The position numbers and the translations under genes are program-made. DNA of 64,000 nt from Chryseobacterium oncorhynchi (GTDB lineage: Bacteria; Bacteroidota; Bacteroidia; Flavobacteriales; Weeksellaceae). The stretch is taken from contig NZ_PPEI02000001.1 in NCBI RefSeq assembly GCF_002899895.1, positions 906,848 through 970,847 of the forward strand, in the 5' to 3' direction. Shown piece by piece: positions 1 through 7,901 of the stretch. Positions within the stretch are counted from its first letter, which is position 1. Each line of letters begins with the position of its first letter. The notes below the pieces were generated by a model. That model was given only the letters and a program-made list of their open reading frames with translations. It was not told where the DNA came from and did not search any database.

Positions 1-75
1 TTTTTTATTCATGATGATCATGAAAGCAATACCTGCAATTATTAATACGACTGGAATTAAAAATAATGTGTTCAT
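1..75 (-). CDS. Small membrane peptide, C-terminus cut by window edge
   Basis: An ATG at 75 (reverse strand) opens a frame that runs off the left edge, giving 25 visible residues that start MNTLFLIPVVLIIAG and are almost wholly hydrophobic, so a single membrane segment at the N-terminus. It sits 24 bases downstream of the stop of the 152-residue membrane protein that is read in the same direction, so the two could be co-transcribed. Nothing more can be said about function because the rest lies outside the window. It could also be a chance hydrophobic frame. Confidence 0.45.
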   Translation of the reverse strand, partial: MNTLFLIPVVLIIAGIAFMIIMNKK

Positions 76-99
76 TCTTTATTGGTTTAAGTTTTTTGT

Positions 100-558
100 T
101 TAAATGTTTGTTGGATTTATTTTTTTAGGCTTGTCTTTAGAAAAAATTCCATAAACGATGAGTCCGATAATCAATAGTATGATGAGTTTCCCTCCATATT
201 GTGTGTAAAGCCCAAGCTTCAAAAAATTTTCTTTATCTAATTTATTTTCGCTCACTATCTGATCAAGCTCTTCATTAGTTAATTCGAAATATTCATCACT
301 ATCTTTTTTTGCCAAAACCAATTTGGGTTCCTGCGTTATCCAAGCTGGAATTATCCAGGCAATATTATATTCCTGGTGCATTCTTGCTAAATCCAGGTAT
401 TCTTTTGAGTCTTTACTCACAGCATACTTCTCCGTGTCGGGTAAATCTGCTATAATTTCTATTTTGTCAATTTTACCAAACGGAATTTTTGCTTTTGCTG
501 ATACAAAATTTATTGTAAACATTGAAACAAAAGATAATAAGAGAATTTGTTTTATCAT
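100..558 (-). CDS. Secreted/membrane-anchored hypothetical protein
   Basis: 152 residues. The N-terminus (MIKQILLLSFVSMFTINFVSA) is a typical cleavable signal peptide, and a second hydrophobic stretch near residues 123-141 (KLIILLIIGLIVYGIF) followed by a lysine-rich tail suggests the mature domain lies outside the inner membrane with a short cytoplasmic C-terminus. The roughly 100-residue middle is charged and contains no motif I recognise. The next frame downstream (1-75) also starts with a membrane segment, so this may be part of a small envelope-protein operon. No function assigned. Confidence 0.75.
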   Translation of the reverse strand: MIKQILLLSFVSMFTINFVSAKAKIPFGKIDKIEIIADLPDTEKYAVSKDSKEYLDLARMHQEYNIAWIIPAWITQEPKLVLAKKDSDEYFELTNEELDQIVSENKLDKENFLKLGLYTQYGGKLIILLIIGLIVYGIFSKDKPKKINPTNI

Positions 559-659
559 TTTTCGATATTTGATTTTGGCTCATATGTACAATCAGACAAC
601 ATTGTTGGATGTTACAATGCTTATATGCCTGAGAAAAGTATTGTTGAGCTATTACTAAT

Positions 660-785
660 TTATGGTTTTAACTTATGGATAAACTGTTCTATTTCAGATG
701 GACTTAGTTCTGTTCTTGTGTCTGTTGCCTGTATATTTTTCAATAGTTTAATATGGGCAACTCTTAAAGCATCTTCAGCTTTCAC
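660..785 (-). other. Possible small CDS or gene remnant
   Basis: A GTG-started reverse-strand frame of 41 residues (MKAEDALRVAHIKLLKNIQA, then TDTRTELSPSEIEQFIHKLKP) has an amino-acid make-up that looks protein-like: amphipathic and helical, with no low-complexity bias. A stop lies just seven codons upstream in the frame, and an out-of-frame ATG at 816 reads MKKLLTSRSG before stopping. It may therefore be a very short gene or the frameshifted tail of a lost one. It lies in an otherwise gene-free gap (559-829). Low confidence. Confidence 0.3.
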
Positions 786-829
786 CTCCTGATCTGGAAG
801 TCAGTAGTTTTTTCATGAGATATCTGTAT

Positions 830-2293
830 TTATTTTTTAGTAATTTGAACCTCCGCCTTCATGGAATCTCTTGTTAAGATGACAGAATTTACTTTTCCAT
901 TACTGAAATCAAATTTTAATACGTTCGGATAATCTACAATTTTAAAAGTCCCATTTTTCAGATACTGCAATTCGTTCTCATTTTTTCCTTTAAAATATCC
1001 CAAGAATAGAGATTCAACATAGAGACGGTTATTCTTTTCTACAATTTTAGTATCTGCACCCTGTCCATAAAGAAAATCGTTATACGTTCCGATAAGTTGC
1101 TTTTTTAAACTCAAAGGGAGTTCCTGAATGTCTTCATTGGATATTTTCTTATTCCAGTTCATTAGGGTCAGAAGCTTTATGCGGGCATCGTTCATCACGG
1201 GAATACGATTAGGCTTTTCACCATTTGCAAGAATTACAAAACCATTTCCATCTTCCATAGTAGCAAAAATACTCCCTCCCACTCCAGTATTAGAACCATT
1301 GCACGTAAACCAGTCATAGTTGTTGTAAGCAACAGACTTTTGCCATCCATAGCCCCAACCTCCAACGGCATTTTTTAAAGCTGTTACTTCTGTTACTTTT
1401 TTGGCGACCTGATGAGAGATTACTTTGTTATTTTTATTGCGTAAAGCATTTTGTATCTCAATAGAAAGCTTAGCCAAATCTGTAGGGGTAGACCATACTC
1501 CTGATGCTCCAATTTGCGGTGTAATAGGTAAGCCTGTTTTAATAACTTTTCCATCTTTATCGTGAACAGAAGCAACATTTGTTGGAAATCCTTTTTCATT
1601 AGGCTGTATCATGGTGGTATTCGTCAAGCCAAGAGGCGAAAAAAGATGTTCTTGTGCTAGTTCTGCAATAGATTTATTCAAAGTATCTTCTAATGCCATT
1701 TGAACAATTACATATCCCCCACCGCTATATTCAAAGCTGGTTCCCGGCGTGAACAGGAACTCAATTTCCTTATCGTATCTTGGTATTTGTCCTAAAAGAC
1801 TTTGTTTTATAGTTGGAATTACATCTCCCTCATAATAGTCCGAAAACCCACCTTGGTTTGTCCCCGAAGTATGATTAAAAAACTGTTTCCAGGTTGGGCT
1901 ATTATTTTCTGTAAATTTACTTTTTGGTAAATGCCATCGTTTTAAGTACTTATCAATAGGCTCATCCAGGTTAATTAAGCCTTTTTCTTCAAGAATATGG
2001 CAAAGAAGTGCTGTGATTGGCTTTGTAATTGATGCTGTAGAAAAAGCAGTGTTTACATCCAATTTTTCTTTAGAATTCATTGATTTCACTCCTACCTGAT
2101 TTGAATATACAATCTTGTAATTTTCAAAAACAACAAGGCTCACCCCCGGAAGCTTATACTTTTCTAATTGTTGTTCGACTTTTAAACTATCTGTAAGAAA
2201 TCTAAAGTCTTTTTTTTCTGCAAAAACTTTTCTACTTGTTTGGCAACTTGAAACCAGTACCATAAGGATTAGTAAGTAAAAGGTGCTTTTCAT
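830..2293 (-). CDS. Serine hydrolase, beta-lactamase/penicillin-binding-protein-like lipoprotein
   Basis: 487 residues. The start MKSTFYLLILMVLVSSC ends in a lipobox, so Cys17 is the likely lipidated residue and the enzyme should be membrane-anchored in the envelope. The class C beta-lactamase/esterase fold is shown by the SxxK nucleophile motif S88-I-T-K91, the Tyr motif at Y189 (YSGGGY) and a glycine-rich third motif (GSNTGVGGS) towards the C-terminus. A C-terminal extra domain of about 110 residues is common in the family. The substrate is unknown: the family includes D-aminopeptidases, esterases and true beta-lactamases. The 7-TM AraC-type gene lies 151 bases upstream in the same direction. 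A near-consensus -7 box (CATCTTTG, reverse strand, 2328-2335) lies about 35 bases before the start codon. Confidence 0.85.
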   Translation of the reverse strand: MKSTFYLLILMVLVSSCQTSRKVFAEKKDFRFLTDSLKVEQQLEKYKLPGVSLVVFENYKIVYSNQVGVKSMNSKEKLDVNTAFSTASITKPITALLCHILEEKGLINLDEPIDKYLKRWHLPKSKFTENNSPTWKQFFNHTSGTNQGGFSDYYEGDVIPTIKQSLLGQIPRYDKEIEFLFTPGTSFEYSGGGYVIVQMALEDTLNKSIAELAQEHLFSPLGLTNTTMIQPNEKGFPTNVASVHDKDGKVIKTGLPITPQIGASGVWSTPTDLAKLSIEIQNALRNKNNKVISHQVAKKVTEVTALKNAVGGWGYGWQKSVAYNNYDWFTCNGSNTGVGGSIFATMEDGNGFVILANGEKPNRIPVMNDARIKLLTLMNWNKKISNEDIQELPLSLKKQLIGTYNDFLYGQGADTKIVEKNNRLYVESLFLGYFKGKNENELQYLKNGTFKIVDYPNVLKFDFSNGKVNSVILTRDSMKAEVQITKK

Positions 2294-2444
2294 TGTATCG
2301 TATTTTGGTTAAAAATTTATTTCGATACAAAGATGTGGAAGACATTAAATGTATGCGACCGAATAAAATTAATCGATCACATTTATTCAAAAAAATAGGT
2401 GCGAATCTTTCAAAAAAAGGTACGAGTAATCACAAAATACTGAA

Positions 2445-3584
2445 TTACACACTTTTGCGATAAAAAGTAGGTGTATTTCCGGTGTGTTTTTTAAAAGCAG
2501 TATTAAAAGAAGATTTTGAATTAAAGCCAACTTCATACAAAATTTCAAGGATGGTTACCTTACTTTTTGTATTGTCTTTTAAAATATTCATCGCACTCTC
2601 GATCCGATAGGTATTAACAAAATCATAAAAATGCTGTCCTAATTGATGATTGATTAAAAGAGACAGGTCCCGAACAGGAATTTCAGTCTCTTTAGAAACA
2701 TCCTGAATGGTTAGTGAGGAGTTAAGATAAGGTTTTTTCTCAACCATATATTTTTTTAAATTCAAGAGTTCTTCATTATACTCTCTTTCATGTTCTGGTG
2801 ATTGTTCATTGTTTTTTTCTTCGGAAACAAGCTCGGAAACAAGCTTTAGTTTTGAATCAATATTTCTAAAAAGACCTGGATTATTTAATGCCTTAAATAG
2901 ATACCAACAGAAAATAAAGAGAGAAGATATCCAAAGTCCGATCTTGATCCATTCCGAAATGTATGGATAATCAGAAAACTTAAAGATGTTTTTTAAAAGA
3001 GCTACCGTATATAAAATGGTCAATACAATGGTAAACTGAAATAGCCAATTATAGGAGTTGATGCTTTTCCCTGCATAATTTTCAAGATAGAGTTTCTTTG
3101 ATTTTCTTAGCACCCTAAAAACAGCAATGATGTATATAACGATCTGAAGATGTATTAAAATATGAATGAATTGGAACTCTATCATATTTTGGCGATTCTG
3201 AATAAAACTCATTTTCGATGCTGCATCTACAGCATAAAAACGAGGAAGCAAAACCAAATTAACAATTAAAAAGGGAAGCAGATGTAGTAAATATTTCGGC
3301 TTTAACTTAAAATCAGAGTAACAAACTGATATTATATAAAGATAAAAGACAGGAATTTGTAGGAAAGCGAAAGTGGTCCTAAACATTCCCAGGTTTGATG
3401 GGGCATCAGTTAGCATGTTAAACAAAGGCTCACTAATATCTATTGCATTTAACAGTAAAAAAACAGCAAACAAAGAATTACTTGTTTTGTACTTTGTTTT
3501 AAGTGTAATCAGGAAAAATGCAAGAAACAAGGAAATGAATAAAGAGATTATATTCACAATAATTAATAAATTAATTTTATCCAT
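2445..3584 (-). CDS. Membrane-spanning AraC-family transcriptional regulator
   Basis: 379 residues. The N-terminal 220 or so residues hold about seven hydrophobic segments, and after a charged linker (EEKNNEQSPEHERE) the last 100 residues form an AraC/XylS double HTH, recognisable from the end motif with EILYEVGFNSKSSFNTAFKK and the closing GNTPTFYRK. This 7-TM plus AraC architecture is common in Bacteroidota and is thought to sense an envelope or membrane signal directly. It lies immediately upstream of, and in the same direction as, the lipoprotein serine hydrolase, which is a plausible target. A TATATTTG -7 element at 3674-3681 lies about 90 bases before the start. Confidence 0.88.
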   Translation of the reverse strand: MDKINLLIIVNIISLFISLFLAFFLITLKTKYKTSNSLFAVFLLLNAIDISEPLFNMLTDAPSNLGMFRTTFAFLQIPVFYLYIISVCYSDFKLKPKYLLHLLPFLIVNLVLLPRFYAVDAASKMSFIQNRQNMIEFQFIHILIHLQIVIYIIAVFRVLRKSKKLYLENYAGKSINSYNWLFQFTIVLTILYTVALLKNIFKFSDYPYISEWIKIGLWISSLFIFCWYLFKALNNPGLFRNIDSKLKLVSELVSEEKNNEQSPEHEREYNEELLNLKKYMVEKKPYLNSSLTIQDVSKETEIPVRDLSLLINHQLGQHFYDFVNTYRIESAMNILKDNTKSKVTILEILYEVGFNSKSSFNTAFKKHTGNTPTFYRKSV

Positions 3585-3673
3585 TTCTTACTATTCTTTG
3601 TTTATTATTAGTTTATTTTCAGACCTTGTATTATAATCTTTACAATCTCTTTAGATTTAAAATCTGACAGATG

Positions 3674-3681
3674 CAAATATA
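3674..3681 (-). promoter_or_regulatory. Bacteroidota -7 promoter element for AraC-type gene
   Basis: The reverse strand reads TATATTTG followed by C, an exact match to the Bacteroidota consensus TAnnTTTG. No clear TTG -33 element lies 19-21 bases upstream, so this rests on the -7 box alone. The surrounding gap 3585-3942 shows no other gene; a 65-codon forward frame there has no protein-like features. Confidence 0.4.
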
Positions 3682-3942
3682 AAAATTAGATTGACATTTC
3701 CAGCGTTTTTTTATTATGCAAAGCAATGTGTACTTATGTCGTGCAGGGAAAAAGATCATCCAAGTCACTTTCTTAAAACATGCATTGAATTTTATCACAA
3801 AGCTACTATTCTCTTTTACTTTGAGTTACGTGTATTTTTCAAATTTTCATTAGGTATATTAATTTGTTGGAAAACTTTAGATCAGTAGAAAATTTAATGC
3901 TTAGATTTACTCAATAAACCGATCTCATCTTTACCTGAACCC

Positions 3943-4425
3943 ATGAAAAAAATTATATTAACAAGATTTTTCTCTATTACACTGTGTTGTTTATTGTGGT
4001 CACCGGTTTTTTCTCAAACAAAACCTTACACACCTGTTTCTAAAGAACTGTATAATACAATTATGGAGAAAGACAGCATACTTTTCAACGTGGCCAATAA
4101 AGGAGATATTGATCAACTTAAAACCTTTTTTACCAAAGACCTTGAATTCTTTCATGATGTTGGTGGTTTGGCAGGATATGAAGAGACTGTTGATAATTTT
4201 CGGAGAGTGGCTAAAAATTATTCGTACACCAGAAGAGTACTTGTACCAGACAGCGTGGAAGTATACCCTATTAAAGATTATGGAGCTATCCAATCAGGAT
4301 TGCATCAGTTCTGCCGTTTAGAAAATGGAATTTTAACCCATTGTGGAACTTTCAAGTTCGTTCATATTTGGAAACATACGGAGGAGGGCTGGAAAATTTC
4401 AAGAGTTGTCAGCTATGGACATTAA
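3943..4425 (+). CDS. Secreted NTF2-like / DUF4440 protein
   Basis: 160 residues. A signal peptide (MKKIILTRFFSITLCCLLWS, cleavage probably after FSQ) is followed by one compact alpha+beta domain. The pattern of an N-terminal helix, then DLEFFHDVGGLAGYEETVDN, and a C-terminal strand pair ending FVHIWKHTEEGWKISRVVSYGH is that of the SnoaL/NTF2-like fold family DUF4440. These are small ligand-binding or isomerase-like domains with no single function; here the signal peptide places it in the periplasm or outside. It is a stand-alone gene, convergent with the next one (19-base gap). Confidence 0.8.
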   Translation: MKKIILTRFFSITLCCLLWSPVFSQTKPYTPVSKELYNTIMEKDSILFNVANKGDIDQLKTFFTKDLEFFHDVGGLAGYEETVDNFRRVAKNYSYTRRVLVPDSVEVYPIKDYGAIQSGLHQFCRLENGILTHCGTFKFVHIWKHTEEGWKISRVVSYGH

Positions 4426-4444
4426 AGAATATCCATCAATTTTT

Positions 4445-5167
4445 CTAACAAATCAGCAGCAATCGGTATTCACCATCCTTTTCAACAGGTGCGCGATGTA
4501 CACAAGGTAAAACCTTTTGCTCCGGATGATCTACAGTTAATCTCCAAAGATGTCCTAAGCCCAAATTAACAGGTTTTGCATTTGGTTTAGGAGAATAATG
4601 AAGATCAAAATAATATTCTTTCAAAAACGCTTCAAATTCATCTTCTGTACCGTTGTGTAATTCTTTCAGCTTTTCCCTAATTTCCGGAATCAAAATCTTT
4701 TGCATTGCTTGATCATTAGGCAAGATATCACTTGCTGCACCATAGTAAGTACATAAAAAAGTATCAGTACTGACAGGTGAGCGATCTACATGATAGGAAT
4801 ACACATCTGTAGAAATAAAATCAAACTCGTCGTCTCTTTCATAGCTTTTAAGCAAATTAAGAGAGGGCACTGCTCCAAAATCAGTTAATGCCTGCAAATC
4901 CTTTAAAATAACTTCCCGTGCAGCACTTCCATCTTCCGTTAGCTGTAGTTCTAAAAGATCTTCAACAGAAATTTCCGTAACATTTTCTTTTAATTGAAGT
5001 TTAGACACAATTTCTTCAAAATCTCCATGTAAGCTTCTATGCCAACAAAGCGCATTGTTATTCCCATGAAAATCAGTATTTACCAGCTCTGAGAAACTGG
5101 AAACCATTTCAATTTGATTATTGTCAGCAAATGTATTGTCCATATATGTAAGAAAATGTCTGATCAT
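4445..5167 (-). CDS. DUF1826-like protein, possible cupin/dioxygenase-like fold
   Basis: 240 residues, cytoplasmic (no signal). The region with HVDRSPVSTDTFLCTYYGAA followed by SDILPN resembles the core of the DUF1826 family: an H-x-D type metal site, then a TY-G motif and LPN. The C-terminal VHRAPVEKDGEYRLLLIC also fits this family. From memory, DUF1826 genes in other bacteria are linked to zinc limitation; that is family lore and is not shown here. A short perfect palindrome lies 34 bases upstream of the start. The assignment rests on motif resemblance only. Confidence 0.55.
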   Translation of the reverse strand: MIRHFLTYMDNTFADNNQIEMVSSFSELVNTDFHGNNNALCWHRSLHGDFEEIVSKLQLKENVTEISVEDLLELQLTEDGSAAREVILKDLQALTDFGAVPSLNLLKSYERDDEFDFISTDVYSYHVDRSPVSTDTFLCTYYGAASDILPNDQAMQKILIPEIREKLKELHNGTEDEFEAFLKEYYFDLHYSPKPNAKPVNLGLGHLWRLTVDHPEQKVLPCVHRAPVEKDGEYRLLLIC

Positions 5168-5200
5168 TTAATTCCAGACAAAAATAATGAATAAAGGGTT

Positions 5201-5215
5201 GTATAGGTTCTATAC
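5201..5215. promoter_or_regulatory. Short palindrome upstream of DUF1826-like gene
   Basis: GTATAG-GTT-CTATAC, a perfect 6-bp inverted repeat with a 3-base spacer, lies 34 bases upstream of the reverse-strand start at 5167. It is placed where an operator could act, but it is short enough to occur by chance in AT-rich DNA. The rest of the gap 5168-5480 shows nothing else I can name; it must hold the divergent promoters of its two flanking genes. Confidence 0.25.
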
Positions 5216-5480
5216 GAGCAAATAAATATAGAAAAAAACAAGCAAATACTGCCTTTATAAATTTATATATTGGTAATCAAATTCCTACCCATTCTCATAT
5301 ACATATTATTTTGAAGTGTGATTGCAATTCAATATCTTAGTATTTGTAAAAAAAATAAAATACAAGACACTTTACATAAGAATTCACATCTACATCCTTA
5401 GAATAGTAAAATTTAATTATTATTCTCGCTTTTTAATAAATAATTTGAATATATAATCATTTTTAATCTAAACACAATTA

Positions 5481-6938
5481 ATGAGATACCCGTACGTAAC
5501 GAAAACATTAGTCTTACTGATTTTTTTTTCGAACTTTCTCTTTTCTCAAACAAAGCAAGAAATTGACAAGTCCTTAAATACAGAAAACAAGGGTTGGAAT
5601 GCACAGAAAAATATAGATTTTTTGAATTCAATTTACCAATCATCTTTAAAAATTGGTTATGAAGCAGGTATATGTAAATCTCTTTTTAAAATCAGCAATT
5701 GGTATATGCAGAGAGGAGAATACAAAAACGCGATTCCTTATCTTGAAAAGTTAGAAAACCTCTCCATTAAGAATTCAGAAAACTATAAATATAAAGTAAG
5801 AGCTCTACAAAGTAAAGCATTTGCTTTTACAAATTTAGGATTTTATAATGATGCGAATACAGCTATTGATCAATCTCTGTTAGAAAGTGAACAATTAAAG
5901 AAAGATGATGGAAATTTCGCCAAAGGAAATGGATACGACTTAAAATCAGCTCTTTATATTGAACTAAAGAAACATGAAGATTCAGTCTTATTTTATATAA
6001 AGAAATCACTTGCATACTATCTTAAAGTCAAAGACAAAATAAAAAGAAAGGAAGGTACAATAAAGGCATATATTAACATTAGCACAAGCTTTCTGGAGAA
6101 AAAACAAATTGATTCAGCTTTATTTTATTCCTATAAAGTCTTATCAATGAAAAATATTGGGGTAGAATCAGAGTCATATGTTTTACAAACTATTGGCTCA
6201 GCTCATATACAAGGAAATCATTTGGACAGCGCTCTTATTTATAATAAAAAATCAGAAAAAATATTACAAATAACAAAGGATCCATTTGCTTTGAAAGCCT
6301 GCTATCAAAATCTTTCAGAAATCTATGATAAGCTCAACAATAAAGACAGCGCTTTAATTTACAGTAAAAAATACGGGAATCTGGTAGATAGCCTATCTCT
6401 GGAGGATAAAAAAGATGCCGGTATAGCATCCCAAAATATAAAAGAAGATGTTCAAACAGAAAGTCAAAAGAAGCAATATTCCCTATATTGGATAATAGGA
6501 GGTGTAATTGTTCTGCTAAGCTTAACGTTATTATTCTCCTGGAATCTTTTAAAAAACTATCTCGGAGAAAAAAAGACAAGCCTAAAAAAGAAAAAAATTA
6601 TTGAAGAAAAAGAGATTGAGCTTGAAGAATTGAAAGGTAAAGTAAATGATTCTTTTAAAGAAGTTATCGAGCTTGCCAAAACCAATGATCCCTCTTTTCT
6701 TGGAAAGTTTATTGAGGTATATCCTGAGTTCTGCAACAAGCTCTTGCAAATATGCCCGGACCTATTGAATTCTGAACTATCTTTTTGCGCTTACCTTAAA
6801 CTTAACTTTTCTACAAAAGAAATAGCAGAATACACTTTCGTCGCTCCAAAGTCAGTACAAAACAGAAAAAATCGCATCAGAAAAAGATTGAACATTCCCT
6901 CTGATGAGGACTTATATATCTGGATCAGTAAAATATAA
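5481..6938 (+). CDS. TPR-transmembrane-HTH regulatory protein
   Basis: 485 residues. Layout: signal peptide (MRYPYVTKTLVLLIFFSNFLF), about 300 residues of tetratricopeptide-like helical repeats (motifs such as YKNAIPYLEKLENLS and DSALIYNKKSEKIL), one transmembrane helix near 333-355, a charged coiled-coil (KKKIIEEKEIELEELKGK) and a C-terminal LuxR/SpoA-like HTH (STKEIAEYTFVAPKSVQNRK, then NRIRKRLNIP). The TPRs should face the periplasm and the HTH the cytoplasm, making a one-component membrane regulator of a type frequent in Flavobacteriia. It precedes the surface-protein cluster starting at 7.9 kb and is followed by a strong terminator. Confidence 0.82.
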   Translation: MRYPYVTKTLVLLIFFSNFLFSQTKQEIDKSLNTENKGWNAQKNIDFLNSIYQSSLKIGYEAGICKSLFKISNWYMQRGEYKNAIPYLEKLENLSIKNSENYKYKVRALQSKAFAFTNLGFYNDANTAIDQSLLESEQLKKDDGNFAKGNGYDLKSALYIELKKHEDSVLFYIKKSLAYYLKVKDKIKRKEGTIKAYINISTSFLEKKQIDSALFYSYKVLSMKNIGVESESYVLQTIGSAHIQGNHLDSALIYNKKSEKILQITKDPFALKACYQNLSEIYDKLNNKDSALIYSKKYGNLVDSLSLEDKKDAGIASQNIKEDVQTESQKKQYSLYWIIGGVIVLLSLTLLFSWNLLKNYLGEKKTSLKKKKIIEEKEIELEELKGKVNDSFKEVIELAKTNDPSFLGKFIEVYPEFCNKLLQICPDLLNSELSFCAYLKLNFSTKEIAEYTFVAPKSVQNRKNRIRKRLNIPSDEDLYIWISKI

Positions 6939-6988
6939 AATATCATACACCCCAATCGATTATACTATCTAAAAGGGTGATAAATAAA

Positions 6989-7020
6989 AAAGACGGCTCT
7001 TTCGAGTCGTCTTTTTTTTA
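6989..7020 (+). terminator. Rho-independent terminator
   Basis: AAGACGGCTC-TTTC-GAGTCGTCTT followed by a T run; the 10-bp stem has one G-T pair. It lies about 50 bases after the stop of the TPR/HTH regulator. Confidence 0.85.
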
Positions 7021-7034
7021 TTCTTTAATGATTT

Positions 7035-7157
7035 TTATCGTTGTATTTTATTATCAAATTTCCTCTCCAGTATATAACCTCTCATTAAAAGTTTATTCAT
7101 AGGAATCTTCCCGTTTTTTATTTCGTTTACATCCGGTACTTTTCTTCTTTCTATATC
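7035..7157 (-). other. Possible gene remnant in gene-poor stretch
   Basis: A reverse-strand stretch of 40 codons between stops reads DIERRKVPDVNEIKNGKIP, then MNKLLMRGYILERKFDNKIQR, a protein-like sequence ending in a normal stop. It has no convincing start and no recognised family. It could be the C-terminal scrap of a lost gene. The remainder of the gap 7021-7668 is AT-rich and shows no gene or clear element. Confidence 0.22.
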
Positions 7158-7668
7158 TTAGATTTTAACGTTATCATTATTTTTTTTTGACATAATATTT
7201 GTATTTCCCTCTCAAATAGGTAAAAACACACATACCCTTTAGATACCCAAAGCTACTTAAATTATTGATTTTCAATACAATATAAAACAACAATACCCTA
7301 GAACAAGAAAACAACTAACTTTTTCTATAAAAACACCATACATATAATAAGAGTTAAAATCCAGAAAATACATTAAATCAATTGATTTTAAACTACTTAA
7401 CGCGAATAGGTATCTAATGGGTACTAGCAGATTTGTTCCATAACATGCTCTTTACCTAAGTTCGCATCGAGAAAAAAGAACAATCGTAAAATTTTAGAAT
7501 TATTTAAGATTTCAATTAATTTTTCAGAGCATAACTCCCTCAAAAAGCTCAATTTTTAAATGAATACTATGATACTCTAAATGCAACCCTTTGGGGTTCA
7601 TTTGTTTTTTTTATCAAAATAAGTTCAGGCTACACAAAAACACACATTCTAAAAACACATAAGCCATT

Positions 7669-7806
7669 ATGATGAAAAATTCAATCTTCACAACATCGAG
7701 CTTATTTACATCCCTCTGGGCTGATATTTATCTATCAGCTCAGGTTTCAGAGCACACCTTTATTCACAGACTTCGAAAATGCCTGCGTGCACCTCCTATA
7801 TATTAA
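7669..7806 (+). pseudogene. Decayed start of a secreted surface protein
   Basis: A 45-codon frame starts MMKNSIFTTSSLFTSLWADI and contains a signal-peptide-like leader ending in LSAQV, the same style of start as the three intact surface genes that follow. After that it degenerates. The +1 frame continues with a more natural mature sequence (PLFTDFENACVHLLYIN), which suggests a frameshifted remnant rather than a working small gene. It lies about 95 bases upstream of the head-repeat protein gene. Confidence 0.35.
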
Positions 7807-7901
7807 CAGCTTACTTTATTATCAGCCAGAACCTATGAATTGTGAGATCTTAAATGTATTTATTATTTCATCTTTTTATTAATTCTTTATACATGCATAC
7901 A

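Noticed and set aside
3691-3888. A 65-codon forward frame in the gap before the NTF2-like gene.
   Set aside because: Composition is not protein-like, there is no domain or signal peptide, and a reverse-strand promoter box lies at its edge.
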